A stretch of 64,000 nt of DNA from ZLKRG44 sp964555705 (GTDB taxonomy: Bacteria; Planctomycetota; Phycisphaerae; Phycisphaerales; SM1A02), in NCBI GenBank assembly GCA_964555705.1, contig CAZKTN010000010.1, positions 5,753-69,752 on the forward strand, given 5' to 3'. Below are positions 7,996-16,758 of the stretch, piece after piece; position 1 is the stretch's first letter; each line of letters opens with the position of its first letter. The notes beneath the pieces were generated by a model, which searched no databases, had not been told where the DNA came from, and saw only the letters and a list, made by a program, of their open reading frames with translations. A program made the translations under genes and the position numbers.

Positions 7996-8466
7996 ATGGA
8001 AACGACCCTCATCATCCTCAAGCCGGACGCAGTTCAGCGTGGCCTCATGGGCCGCATCATCTCCCGATTCGAGGAGAAGGGCCTGCAGATCGTCGGCATG
8101 AAGATGATGCGCATCACGCCTGAGCTGGCGGCCAAGCACTACGCGGATCACGTGTCGAAGCCCTTCTATCCGGGGCTCGTTCGCTTCATGACCAGCGCTC
8201 CCGTCCTCGTGATGGCGATCAGGGGCATCGGTGCGATCGGCATCTGCCGAGGCATGATGGGCGCCACGTTCGGTTCGAAGGCCGCCCCAGGCACGATCCG
8301 CGGCGACTTCGGCGTCTCGAACTCCTTCAACCTCATCCACGGGTCGGACGGCCCTGAGGCTGCGGCGAAGGAGCTTGGCCTGTTCTTCGGGGCTGGCGAG
8401 GTCATCGACGCCCCTCGGGCGATCGACGCGTGGGTCTACGACTCCTCCTCCGGCAAGGCGGAGTGA
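7996..8466 (+). CDS. ndk: Nucleoside diphosphate kinase
   Basis: Transfers the gamma-phosphate of ATP to nucleoside diphosphates through a phospho-histidine. The protein of 156 residues begins 'METTLIILKPDAVQRG', typical of the family, and contains the active-site motif 'NLIHGSDG' with His115. Length is slightly above the usual 140-150. It is divergent from the topoisomerase VI operon across a 127-bp region carrying a palindrome and candidate promoters for both sides. No ribosome-binding site precedes the ATG, consistent with a leaderless message. Confidence 0.97.
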   Translation: METTLIILKPDAVQRGLMGRIISRFEEKGLQIVGMKMMRITPELAAKHYADHVSKPFYPGLVRFMTSAPVLVMAIRGIGAIGICRGMMGATFGSKAAPGTIRGDFGVSNSFNLIHGSDGPEAAAKELGLFFGAGEVIDAPRAIDAWVYDSSSGKAE

Positions 8467-8772
8467 GCTGATAGTCTGATAACCAGACATCGCTGCCATT
8501 TCATCGTTGTTTGAAACTGAGTGCCGCGCGGGCGCGAAACCCGCTGCGGAGACATCGCCTCTTCCTGTCTGGGTTGCGAGCGGATTCGCCGCGCGAAGCG
8601 AGAACTGAGGTCAGGATCGATGCGTATGCCTCCTGCGGCGCGCGGTTTTTGCGCTGCATGTCACGCATGGCATCAGACTTGCACAGCTATGCGTGAGGTC
8701 GGCCTCGTGGGATTTCGCCCGAGTGTCGGCGTTCGGTCGTACCGGACCCGAGAACGGCCCTGGAGAGCACCC
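8467..8772. other. Intergenic region between ndk and the sigma factor
   Basis: 306 bases without a convincing gene. It holds a short inverted repeat GTCTG-ATAAC-CAGAC (8474-8488) after the ndk stop, without a T tract, and a GGAGAG ribosome site at 8762-8767 for the next gene. Open frames through it have unconvincing protein sequence. The sigma-factor promoter is probably here, but I could not place it confidently. Confidence 0.4.
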
Positions 8773-9831
8773 ATGCGACACGCATCCACTACCTCCCGAT
8801 CATCCCCGACTGTCACGCTGGGACGTGCATCAGCGGACGCTCGGCCTGCCCGGCCGCGCCGTTCGTCTACGCGACTGAGCGCCCAGGAGAAGTTGCGGCT
8901 CGCCGAGCTCTTCATGGAGCCGGTGGATTTCATGGACAGCCCCGAATTCCGAAAGGCTGGCGCCGAGCGCCGGATCTTCGAGGAGGCCCCCGAAATCGCG
9001 CGCCCGGACGTGTCCTGGTACCGGCCCTTGATGGATGAGCGCGCCCGCGCACGGGAGATGTCCCGCCCCGGCCGCGCGCCAGCCACCGTTCTGCTGACAG
9101 CCGCCCAGGAGCGGGTGCTGTTCCTGAAGCTCAACTATGCGCGCTTCCGGATGGCGAAGCTGCAGAAGAGGGCGGCTCGGCAGGAGCTGACGGTCGAGGA
9201 GTCGCGTGAGGTCCTGCGCTGGGCGGACATCGCAACTTCGATCCGCGAGCAGATTGCGGAGACGAACCTCGCGCTCGTGCTGGCGATGGCCAAGCGGCTG
9301 CGCGGCACGGACCTCGATTTCGGAGACCTCATCAGCGAGGGCAACATGGCCCTGCTTCGATCTGTCGACAAGTTCGACTGCGGCCGCGGCTTCAAGTTTT
9401 CCACGTATGCGTGCCGAGCCATCCTCAAGGCCTTCAGCCGCCACGGCATCAAGGCGATGAAGTACCGCCAGCGGTTCCCGACCGAGTTCGATCCCGAGTT
9501 CGAGCGTTCAGATCACCTGGCTACCGTGCGCGCGACGAGCGAGCGGGAGTCGGCCCAGGAGGTCAGGTTCGTGGTCGAATCCAATCGCGCGGATCTGTCG
9601 GAGCTTGAGCGGTCGGTGATCTCCCAGCGATTCGGCTTCGACGGACCCTTTGGCCCGCGGAATCCCACGCTCGAGGAGGTCGGCGAGACGATCGGCCTCA
9701 CCAAGGAGCGCGTGCGCCAGATCCAGAACCGTGCCCTCGAGAAGATCAAGACGGCCCTGATGGCCATCCGATCGCCTGACCAGAAGCTCGAGTCCGGCGA
9801 TGAGTCCGGCATGGGCATCAGCGCAAACTGA
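8773..9831 (+). CDS. Sigma-70 family RNA polymerase sigma factor with reduced middle region
   Basis: 352 residues from the ATG at 8773, chosen for GGAGAG six bases upstream; the open frame continues upstream but is not family-like. About 130 N-terminal residues are Arg/Ser-rich then acidic-helical. Region 2 is clear ('ETNLALVLAMAKRL...DLISEGNMALLRSVDKFD...FKFSTYA'), but the usual aromatic -10-melting stretch after 'FSTYA' reads 'CRAILKAFSR' instead of 'TWWIRQAI'. Only about 50 residues separate region 2 from region 4, so region 3 is nearly absent. Region 4 is complete: 'LSELERSVISQRFG...TLEEVGETIGLTKERVRQIQNRALEKIK'. No anti-sigma gene is adjacent. Probably an alternative sigma factor. Confidence 0.88.
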   Translation: MRHASTTSRSSPTVTLGRASADARPARPRRSSTRLSAQEKLRLAELFMEPVDFMDSPEFRKAGAERRIFEEAPEIARPDVSWYRPLMDERARAREMSRPGRAPATVLLTAAQERVLFLKLNYARFRMAKLQKRAARQELTVEESREVLRWADIATSIREQIAETNLALVLAMAKRLRGTDLDFGDLISEGNMALLRSVDKFDCGRGFKFSTYACRAILKAFSRHGIKAMKYRQRFPTEFDPEFERSDHLATVRATSERESAQEVRFVVESNRADLSELERSVISQRFGFDGPFGPRNPTLEEVGETIGLTKERVRQIQNRALEKIKTALMAIRSPDQKLESGDESGMGISAN

Positions 9832-9849
9832 CGGCCTGCTGGTGGCGCG

Positions 9850-9855
9850 TAGACT
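9850..9855 (+). promoter_or_regulatory. Candidate -10 box (TAGACT), leaderless CoA-transferase transcript
   Basis: TAGACT ends eight bases before the ATG at 9864; the spacer TTCTCGCC has no Shine-Dalgarno sequence. The same hexamer occurs at the tpiA, alaS and DUF1015 starts. Confidence 0.5.
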
Positions 9856-9863
9856 TTCTCGCC

Positions 9864-10562
9864 ATGGCGATCCAGAAGGTCTATGCATCGGCGTCGGTGG
9901 CGCTTGAGGGGCTCCTTCGTGACGGAATGTCGGTTGCGGTCGGTGGATTCGGCCTGTGCGGCATCCCCGAACAGCTGATCATCGCGCTGCGCGACTCCGG
10001 CGCCACTGGCCTCACGTGCGTGTCCAACAATGCGGGCGTGGACGGATGGGGCCTCGGGCTCCTGCTGCAGACGAAGCAGGTGCGACGAATGGTGTCGAGC
10101 TACGTCGGCGAGAACGCCGAGTTTGAGCGCCAGTACATGTCGGGCGAGCTTGAGCTTGAGTTCACGCCTCAGGGCACTCTCGCCGAGCGGATGCGGGCCG
10201 GCGGTGCCGGGATCCCCGCCTTCTACACGCGCACTGGCGTGGGGACAGTGGTCGCCGACGGCAAGCCGCATGAGATCTTCGACGGCGAGACCTACGTGAT
10301 GGAGCGCGCGATCCGCACCGACCTGTCGCTCGTGAAGGCCTGGAAGGCCGACCGGTCCGGCAATCTCGTGTACCGCAAGACCGCCAGGAACTTCAATCCG
10401 ATGGTGGCCACGTGCGGTGCCGTGTGCGTGGCGGAGGTGGAGGAGATCGTGGAGACCGGGGCACTGGACCCCGACCAGATCCACACGCCCGGGATCTTTG
10501 TGGATCGGATCGTGCAGACGGTGTCGGAAAAGCGCATCGAGCAGAGGACCGTACGGGCGTAG
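9864..10562 (+). CDS. 3-oxoacid CoA-transferase family, subunit A
   Basis: Alpha subunit of a family I CoA-transferase, of the type that moves CoA from succinyl-CoA to acetoacetate or related acids. The 232-residue length is that of ScoA/AtoD. The signature 'GGFGLCGIPEQLI' sits at residues 27-39, followed by 'VSNNAGVDGWGLGLLL' and 'FNPMVATCG', all typical. The catalytic glutamate of these enzymes is on subunit B, which is normally the next gene. Here the following gene is an unrelated exported protein and no subunit B is found in the window, so the partner must be encoded elsewhere or lost. The exact substrate cannot be told. Confidence 0.9.
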   Translation: MAIQKVYASASVALEGLLRDGMSVAVGGFGLCGIPEQLIIALRDSGATGLTCVSNNAGVDGWGLGLLLQTKQVRRMVSSYVGENAEFERQYMSGELELEFTPQGTLAERMRAGGAGIPAFYTRTGVGTVVADGKPHEIFDGETYVMERAIRTDLSLVKAWKADRSGNLVYRKTARNFNPMVATCGAVCVAEVEEIVETGALDPDQIHTPGIFVDRIVQTVSEKRIEQRTVRA

Positions 10563-10751
10563 CGGTCGGCGGCGATCGCGTCGGGTGCGTGGCTCGGTCC
10601 GGTTATAGGACACTTATGACGCGAGTTGCGGCTCCGCGTGCGCGCTCGCCGCTTCTGCACAACCCAGATGCGAAAATGACCGAAGTCACTGCGGCCCATC
10701 GTGGGTTTGCCTGACATACGGATCACCTTCGCACGTTCCACCTCCACTGCC

Positions 10752-12095
10752 ATGAACCGAATCCTTCGTCTCGTTGCGCCCGTCGTGGCCCTCGCAGTCG
10801 TCGCACCCCAATCGCTGCACCGGTCCGCGAGCGCAGCGCCGCAGCTCGGGCAGAGCGCCGGCTTCACGGAGGCCTTCCAGGCGGACTTCCTTGCCCGCGA
10901 CATGGACCTCATCGTCGAGACGCTCGAGCTCGAGGACTGGCAGCGCACCATCCTCGAGAGCCTGCTTGCGGACTACCAGAACGATTTCCGCATCGGTGTG
11001 GATGGCCTCAAGGACAAGCTGAAGGCCAAGGGCGAGGAGATCAAGGCAGGCGGCGAGCGCAACGCGATGGGCATCATCATGGGCCCGATCGGCGAGTGGT
11101 CGCGCGAGAAGGCAATGCTCCGCCAGCGCTTCCTCGACAATCTCCGAGGCCAGCTGTCGGAGTCGCAGGCCGCCCGCTGGGATGCGCTCGAGCGCGCCAT
11201 GCTCCGCGAGAAGGAGCTCCCGCGCGGCGTGCTCTCGGGCGAGTCGCTCAACCTGATTGTGCTCGCGCGCGAGTCGGCGCTGACGCCCGAGCTTGCCGAC
11301 CAGTCGAAGGTGGTGCTCGAGGAGTACTCGGTGGCGCTCGACGATGCACTTCGTGCGCGCGCGTCGCAGCTTTCGCAGTCGCAGCCGATCATCCAGGAGG
11401 CGATGGTGGCCCAGGACTGGGGCCGGGGACTGACGCAGCTTGAGGCGATCGTCGCACGCCGAATCGCGCTGCGCGACGTTCAGGAACGCTACATCGACGC
11501 GATCGCGGCATCGCTTGGATCGGCGGGCGCGGACTTCCGCGAGCGCGCGCTGCGTGCCGCGTTCCCGCTCGCCTACCGGCCGAGCCCGATGATCCCCTAC
11601 TTCGCGGCCGCACGTGCGCTGCCTGGACTCTCTGCCGAGCAGGTCAGTGCGATTGACTCGATCGAGGCCGCGTACGTCGTGGCCTATGCGGACCTGGAGA
11701 ACCGCTGGGCCGCAGGCGTGCGCGCGCACGAGCCGAAGGCGCAGCTTGCCGACGTGAAGCTCCGCATCGCTGCGGCGACCGGCGACGGCGCCAAGCCTGA
11801 CCCCGATCCGTACCGCGCGTTCCGTGACGAGCGCGAACGCATGAACCAGAAGGCGCGCGAGGACGTCGAGCGCATCGTCGGCGATGAGCTCGCGCTGCAG
11901 CTTCCCGGAGGTGCCGAGAAGGCCAAGGCCCAGCGGGCAGCGGCTGGCGAGACGAAGGGCGGCGATGGCCCAGGCATTGGCGCCTCCGCGCCGGACAAGT
12001 CCTCGCGCAGCAAGGGCGAGCTCCGCGAGGCAGGCAAGGAGCTCCCGCAGCGGGGCGGCGCACGCTCAACGACGACACCTGCCACTGCCGAGTGA
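10752..12095 (+). CDS. Exported helical protein of unknown function
   Basis: 447 residues from the ATG at 10752, starting with a signal peptide (MNRILRLVAPVVALAVVAP...ASAAP). The frame is open 17 codons upstream, but the signal peptide fixes the start. The mature part is predicted almost entirely helical and charged, with patterns such as 'LLADYQNDFRIGVDGLKDKLKAKG' and 'LRGQLSESQAARWDALER' that resemble periplasmic helical proteins with LTxxQ-like repeats. The last 60 residues are low-complexity Lys/Ser/Gly. I do not recognise a named family. It lies 63 bases upstream of gspE on the same strand, so it may be read together with the secretion operon. Confidence 0.6.
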   Translation: MNRILRLVAPVVALAVVAPQSLHRSASAAPQLGQSAGFTEAFQADFLARDMDLIVETLELEDWQRTILESLLADYQNDFRIGVDGLKDKLKAKGEEIKAGGERNAMGIIMGPIGEWSREKAMLRQRFLDNLRGQLSESQAARWDALERAMLREKELPRGVLSGESLNLIVLARESALTPELADQSKVVLEEYSVALDDALRARASQLSQSQPIIQEAMVAQDWGRGLTQLEAIVARRIALRDVQERYIDAIAASLGSAGADFRERALRAAFPLAYRPSPMIPYFAAARALPGLSAEQVSAIDSIEAAYVVAYADLENRWAAGVRAHEPKAQLADVKLRIAAATGDGAKPDPDPYRAFRDERERMNQKAREDVERIVGDELALQLPGGAEKAKAQRAAAGETKGGDGPGIGASAPDKSSRSKGELREAGKELPQRGGARSTTTPATAE

Positions 12096-12158
12096 GCGGC
12101 GGCCAGGACCGGCGAAGTCCGACAGCCAACTGACACACCCACGAATGACGCACACGAC

Positions 12159-13850
12159 ATGAGCGAACTGCCCGAATCAGGCCTGGCCGAACGAAACGGC
12201 GACGTGGCGCGCGTCTCCGCGGCGGAGGCCACGGAGCTCGTGGCTCCGGCGGCCAACGCAGCGCCCTCGCGCGGATCCTCGGATCCTCGCATGCGCGAGC
12301 GATGCTCGCTGCTCGGGATCGCGTGGCACGACAAGGCCCCTGAGATGGACGGCGATGCGGCGAACCTTCTTGCCGCGGATGTCGCCGTCCGCCTGCGCGT
12401 GGTGCCCGTGAGAGTCGACCGCGGCCGCCTCGTCGTGGCGATGATGGATCCGCTTGACGTGTCTGCTGCCGACGAGGTCGCGGCGCTCACGAGCCGGCCG
12501 GTCACGCGCGTCGGCATGGAGGCGGATGTGTTCGGCGACCTCATGCGCCGCGCCTACGGCACGACGGCCGCACGCATCGCCGAGAGCCTCGCGGGACAGA
12601 GCGAGCAGTCCACCGGCGAGCCCGAGCACAACCTCGATGCGATCGACGCCGCAGACGTGCACCGGATGGCGGAGCAGCCGACGCTCGTCAACCTGGTGAA
12701 CCTGCTCATCCTCGAGGCGATCCAGAGCCGCACAAGCGACATCCACGTGGAGCCCTTCGAGAACGACCTCAAGGTGAAGTACCGCGTCGACGGGGTGCTG
12801 CTCGAGCAGCCTCAGCCGCCAAAGCACCTGCAGGCCGCGATCATCGGGCGCATCAAGATCATGGCGCACATGAACATCGCGGAGCGCTATGTGCCGCAGG
12901 ACGGCCACATCACGCTGCGCTTCGAGGGCCGCAAGGTGGACATCCGCGTGTCGACCGTGCCCACCATCTACGGCGAGAGCGTCGTGATGCGAATCCTCGA
13001 CAAGAGCAACCTGCGCCTTGACCTCGTGAGCCTTGGGATGGGCGAGGTGCACCGCGCGCAGATGGACCGGCTCATCGAGAAGCCGCACGGCCTCGTGCTG
13101 GTGACCGGACCGACCGGCTCAGGAAAGACGACGACGCTCTATGCGGCGCTGTCGAAGCTCTACGACCCGCGCAAGAAGATCATCACGATCGAGGACCCTG
13201 TCGAGTACGAGCTCAACGGCATCAACCAGATCCCGGTGAACCCCAAGCGAGGGCTCACGTTCGCGACCGGGCTGCGCGCGATCCTGCGCCAGGATCCTGA
13301 CGTCGTGCTCGTGGGCGAGATCCGCGACAACGAGACGGTGGACATTGCGATCCGCTCCGCGCTCACCGGACACCTGATCCTCAGCACGCTGCACACCAAC
13401 GACTCGATCTCGTCCGTCGGCCGCCTTGTCGACATGGGCGCTGAGCCCTACCTCGTCGCGAGCGTGCTCGAGGGCATCCTTGCGCAGCGCCTTGGCCGGC
13501 GCCTGTGCCCATTCTGCCGCAAGCGCACGCCGCTCCCCGAGGACATGCGTGCGCGGCTCGCGCCCGAGGAGGCTGCGCAGTTCACGGCGGGCTCCTGGAG
13601 CCCGGGCGGATGCGACGAGTGCAACGGGCAGGGCTTCAAGGGCCGAATGGGGTTCTTCGAGCTCGTGCGCGTGTCGCCTCCGCTGCGCACCGCAATCGCG
13701 CAGGGCAGGCCGATCAACGAGCTGCGTGCGCTGCTTGGCGCCGACTTCGTGACCATGCGCGCCGACGGCGTGCGCAAGGCCGTCGAGGGCTCCACCACGA
13801 TCAACGAGGTCCTCCGCGCCACGCAGCAGGTCGACGAGGAGATTGGCTGA
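12159..13850 (+). CDS. gspE: Type II secretion ATPase GspE
   Basis: Cytoplasmic hexameric ATPase that powers pseudopilus assembly, 563 residues. An N-terminal MshEN-like domain (about 45-150) precedes the ATPase domain with Walker A 'GPTGSGKTTTLY', the Asp box 'TIEDPVEYEL', Walker B 'DPDVVLVGEIRD' and His box 'HLILSTLHTND'. A zinc-binding tetracysteine motif is seen as 'CPFC...CDEC', as in GspE and PilB. It opens an operon of eleven secretion genes and a lipoprotein gene. In isolation the gene could be PilB, but the order E-F-G and the following pseudopilins and secretin fit type II secretion. Confidence 0.95.
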   Translation: MSELPESGLAERNGDVARVSAAEATELVAPAANAAPSRGSSDPRMRERCSLLGIAWHDKAPEMDGDAANLLAADVAVRLRVVPVRVDRGRLVVAMMDPLDVSAADEVAALTSRPVTRVGMEADVFGDLMRRAYGTTAARIAESLAGQSEQSTGEPEHNLDAIDAADVHRMAEQPTLVNLVNLLILEAIQSRTSDIHVEPFENDLKVKYRVDGVLLEQPQPPKHLQAAIIGRIKIMAHMNIAERYVPQDGHITLRFEGRKVDIRVSTVPTIYGESVVMRILDKSNLRLDLVSLGMGEVHRAQMDRLIEKPHGLVLVTGPTGSGKTTTLYAALSKLYDPRKKIITIEDPVEYELNGINQIPVNPKRGLTFATGLRAILRQDPDVVLVGEIRDNETVDIAIRSALTGHLILSTLHTNDSISSVGRLVDMGAEPYLVASVLEGILAQRLGRRLCPFCRKRTPLPEDMRARLAPEEAAQFTAGSWSPGGCDECNGQGFKGRMGFFELVRVSPPLRTAIAQGRPINELRALLGADFVTMRADGVRKAVEGSTTINEVLRATQQVDEEIG

Positions 13851-13872
13851 GCGCAGGCCAAGCCGCTGACCG

Positions 13873-15162
13873 ATGCAGACCTTCAGGTACGAGGCACTCG
13901 GGCAGGGCGGCGCGGTCGCGACTGGCACGCTGACGGCGCCCGACCGCGGCACCGCGATGCGCCAGCTCGAGCAGCAGGGCGTCGTGCCGGTGCTTGTGGA
14001 GCCGCTCGGCGGGGCCGGCGCCGGCGCTGCCGCCGCGAAGGCCGCGGGCGCGGCTGGCGCAGCCGCGAAGGGCGCAACCCGCGCACTCGACGCGATCCGG
14101 GGCCGCAGTTCGGAGCGGCCCACCATCAGCCGCACCGAGATGTCCAACTTCGTGCGCGAGCTCGGCACCGCCATCGAGGCAGGACTTCCGCTGATGCAGG
14201 CGCTCAAGACTGTGCGCCGCCAGGCGCACGGCAAGGCGCTTCCCGTCATCCTCGACTTCGTGATCGAGCAGGTGGAGGCAGGCAAGCCGCTGCACCAGGC
14301 CGCGAAGGAGTACGGCCCACCGTTCGACGACCTTGTGCTTGGCATGTTCCGTGCGGCTGACGCGTCGGGCCGCATGCACGAGGTGCTGAACCAGCTCGCT
14401 GACCTCCTTGACCGCGCCGTCGAGCTGCGCCGAGAGATCGTGGGCGCGACCGTGTACCCGATCATCGTGCTCACGCTGCTGATGGCGAGCGTGATCGTGC
14501 TCGTCACGTTCGTGCTGCCGCGGCTGATGGAGGGCGCGCTCAACAGGCCTGGCATCGTGCTCCCCTTCCCCACCCGGGTGCTTCTTGGGGTGGCCGACTT
14601 CTTCGGCAACTGGTGGTGGGCCGTGATCGTGGGCGCCGTGCTGTCGCTCATCGGCTTCCGCACGTGGATCCGTCGCCCTGCGAACCGGATGGTGGTGGAC
14701 ATGTGGCTTCTGCGGGTACCGCTGCTTGGCACGCTCCTTCGCGACGTGGCGGTGGCCCGCTTCACGCGCACGCTGGGCACGCTGGTGTCGGCGGGCATCC
14801 CGATCCTCTCCGCGCTGCGCGTCGTGCGCGACACGCTCGGCAACGCGGCGATGATGTCCGCGATCGACCAGGTGCAGGAGCGGGTGACCACAGGCACGTC
14901 GCTCGCGGACCCGCTTGAGCGGTCCGGTTTCTTCCCCCCGCTGCTTGTGCAGATCGTGGCCATTGGCGAGAAGTCGGGGCGGCTCGAGTCGATGCTGATG
15001 CATGCCGCCAGCGCCTTCGACCGCCAGGTCAACAGCTCGCTGAAGGTGTTCACGAAGGCCCTCCCGCCGGTGCTCCTGTGCGTCATGGCGGTGGTGGCCG
15101 GATTCGTCCTTGCAGGCATCCTGCTTCCGCTGCTCCAGGCACAGTCGCTCGCCGGAGGGTGA
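13873..15162 (+). CDS. gspF: Type II secretion inner-membrane platform protein GspF
   Basis: Polytopic platform protein of 429 residues. Two homologous cytoplasmic helical domains are visible, each starting like 'FVRELGTAIEAGLPLMQALKTV' and 'FTRTLGTLVSAGIPILSALRVV', and each followed by a hydrophobic segment ('YPIIVLTLLMASVIVLVTFV' and 'VLLCVMAVVAGFVLAGILLP'), with a third near residues 245-265. The N-terminus 'MQTFRYEALGQGG' is family-like. An Ala/Gly/Lys-rich insert at about residues 46-75 separates the first strands from the first domain. It follows gspE after 22 bases and precedes the major pseudopilin. Confidence 0.94.
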   Translation: MQTFRYEALGQGGAVATGTLTAPDRGTAMRQLEQQGVVPVLVEPLGGAGAGAAAAKAAGAAGAAAKGATRALDAIRGRSSERPTISRTEMSNFVRELGTAIEAGLPLMQALKTVRRQAHGKALPVILDFVIEQVEAGKPLHQAAKEYGPPFDDLVLGMFRAADASGRMHEVLNQLADLLDRAVELRREIVGATVYPIIVLTLLMASVIVLVTFVLPRLMEGALNRPGIVLPFPTRVLLGVADFFGNWWWAVIVGAVLSLIGFRTWIRRPANRMVVDMWLLRVPLLGTLLRDVAVARFTRTLGTLVSAGIPILSALRVVRDTLGNAAMMSAIDQVQERVTTGTSLADPLERSGFFPPLLVQIVAIGEKSGRLESMLMHAASAFDRQVNSSLKVFTKALPPVLLCVMAVVAGFVLAGILLPLLQAQSLAGG

Positions 15163-15217
15163 GCAAGGCAATGGCACCATCCGACGCGCGTTCACACTCA
15201 CGGAGATGATCCCCACT

Positions 15218-15709
15218 ATGACCCCTACCGCATCGCTGCACACGTCCCACACCACGACAACCGGCCGCCGCAGCCGCATCGCGGCGCGCCGCCACTCGCG
15301 CGCGCGTGCGCACGCGCGGCTCGCATTCAGCCTCATCGAGGTGATCGTGGCCGTCACCATCGTCGCGATCATGGCTGCGATCTTCGTGCCGCGCCTCACG
15401 CGCTTCATCGGAAGCGCGAAGGACAAGCGTGCGCGCACCGAGTCGTCGTCGCTCGCGCAGCAGGTGCGCCTCTACATGACGGAGAACGGCTTCTCGCGGC
15501 TGCCCGAGGACTTCGACCTCGAGATCCTTGCCGAGGGCGACAACCCCTACCTGCCGAACAGGTCAGCGCTCAACGACCCCTGGGGCAACGCGTACGTGAT
15601 CGTGGTGCCCGGCCGCGTGAACTTCGACTTCGACATCGTCTCCTACGGCGCCGACGGCGCTCCGGGCGGCGAGGGCGAGGCGAAGGACATCACCAACGGC
15701 GAGGAGTGA
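15218..15709 (+). CDS. gspG: Major pseudopilin GspG
   Basis: Main subunit of the type II secretion pseudopilus. The prepilin motif is 'RLAFSLIEVIVAVTIVAIMA', so cleavage would follow Ala rather than the usual Gly, with Glu at +5 retained. The C-terminal part has the GspG calcium-site region 'LNDPWGNAYVIV...DIVSYGADGAPGGEGEAKDI'. The leader before cleavage is long, about 36 residues and Thr/Ser/Arg-rich. The ATG at 15218 has GGAG 12 bases upstream; ATG 15206 directly abuts the same GGAG and so is less likely to be used. A GTG or ATG further upstream would lengthen the leader more. Confidence 0.92.
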   Translation: MTPTASLHTSHTTTTGRRSRIAARRHSRARAHARLAFSLIEVIVAVTIVAIMAAIFVPRLTRFIGSAKDKRARTESSSLAQQVRLYMTENGFSRLPEDFDLEILAEGDNPYLPNRSALNDPWGNAYVIVVPGRVNFDFDIVSYGADGAPGGEGEAKDITNGEE

Positions 15710-15718
15710 TCCTGCCCC

Positions 15719-16306
15719 GTGCCTGCCGTGCCGCGACGAGCCGACAATCGCGGGTTCACGCTCATTGAGGTGATCATCGCAGCGATGGTGATCGCGGTGC
15801 TTGCCGCGATGCTGCTGCCTCGCCTCAACCGGTCATCCTCGCAGACGTACGAGTCCACGATCGAGAGGGTGGCGGGACTGATGTCGACCTTCGCGACGCG
15901 CGAGGCCACCGGCATCCAGCAGGTGGCGATGCTGCAGGATCCGGACACGGGCGAGATCGGCCTTTCGGTGATGCAGCGCACGCTCGGCGAGGGAAGCGAC
16001 TCGGAGGCGCCCGAGTGGATTCCCGATCCGCTGACGGCGCCGTTCCGGCTGCCGCGCGGCGTAGAGATTGCGGACGTGATCGTCGACAGCGACTCGATCG
16101 GCGGCGTCGACTGGATGGTGGCGAGCATCCCCGGCGGCGGACGCCCGCGCGTCGAGATCCGGCTTGTGGCCGACGGCATGGACACCGTGCTGGTGCTCGA
16201 GTCGAGCGCGATCGCGCCAGTGCGCATCGACAGCGACCGTCCTGCTCCGCCGATGCGCGAGCCCATCGACCTCGAGGGGACAGGCCGATCGAGGGAGTTC
16301 TGGTGA
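15719..16306 (+). CDS. Minor pseudopilin, GspH-like
   Basis: 195 residues from a GTG start, nine bases after gspG. A short basic leader is followed by the prepilin motif 'RGFTLIEVIIAAMVIAVLAA' with Gly at -1 and Glu at +5. The C-terminal domain is a beta-rich region of the GspH/FimT kind ('VRIDSDRP', 'VEIRLVADGMDTVLVLESS'). Assignment as H rests mainly on position between G and the I-like gene. Its TGA overlaps the next ATG by one base. Confidence 0.75.
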   Translation: MPAVPRRADNRGFTLIEVIIAAMVIAVLAAMLLPRLNRSSSQTYESTIERVAGLMSTFATREATGIQQVAMLQDPDTGEIGLSVMQRTLGEGSDSEAPEWIPDPLTAPFRLPRGVEIADVIVDSDSIGGVDWMVASIPGGGRPRVEIRLVADGMDTVLVLESSAIAPVRIDSDRPAPPMREPIDLEGTGRSREFW

Positions 16307-16758
16307 TGCGACGCGGATTCGCGCTCATCGAGGTCGTCATCGCCGGCATCGTGCTCGCGATCGGTCTCAGTGCGGTGGTGTCAGTCGCGGCGCGCGCGCT
16401 CGCGGACCAGCAGCGTGGCGAGCATGCCGTCGCCGCCGCGGCGCTGCTTGACGGCCTGCTCGGGCAGGTGCTTGTCGACGGGCCCGTCGACTATCCGCGC
16501 ATCAACGGCACGAGCGGCCGCTGCCCGGATCCCTGGGAGGACTTCGAGTACGAGATCAGGATCGAGGAGGCCAACCCAGGCGACGCATGCGATGTACTCG
16601 CGATCGTGCGCGATCCCAACGGGCGCGAGTACCGGTGCGCCACGCGCATCGCGCCGCGCATCGGCGACGAGCCGATGCCCGAGCGCGCGCCTCCGGAGCC
16701 TGTCGACCGCGAGGAGCGGTGGGCCGCCAAGAGGACAGGAGGCGGCGGTGCTCCGTAG
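16306..16758 (+). CDS. Minor pseudopilin, GspI-like
   Basis: 150 residues beginning 'MRRGFALIEVVIAGIVLAIG', with an extremely short leader, the Gly/Phe cleavage point after residue 4 and Glu at +5, typical of GspI. The region after the helix ('LADQQRGEHAVAAAALLDGLLGQV') is where GspI has its conserved helical part, and two cysteines (in 'GRCPDPWED' and 'GDACDVL') could pair. The open frame extends upstream through the previous gene, but the prepilin motif fixes the start. Its end overlaps the next gene by 11 bases. Confidence 0.78.
   Translation: MRRGFALIEVVIAGIVLAIGLSAVVSVAARALADQQRGEHAVAAAALLDGLLGQVLVDGPVDYPRINGTSGRCPDPWEDFEYEIRIEEANPGDACDVLAIVRDPNGREYRCATRIAPRIGDEPMPERAPPEPVDREERWAAKRTGGGGAP

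Noticed and set aside
8474..8488. GTCTG-ATAAC-CAGAC as an ndk terminator
   Set aside because: Only five base pairs and no T tract; too weak to list as a terminator.
10563..10751. TATAGGACACT near 10604 as a promoter for the exported helical protein
   Set aside because: The TATAGG hexamer lies about 140 bases before the start without a supporting -35, and the 189-bp gap shows no other clear signal; too uncertain to list.
13119..15119. A 666-codon open frame on the minus strand
   Set aside because: Antisense to gspE and gspF; composition Ser/Arg-rich with no domain.
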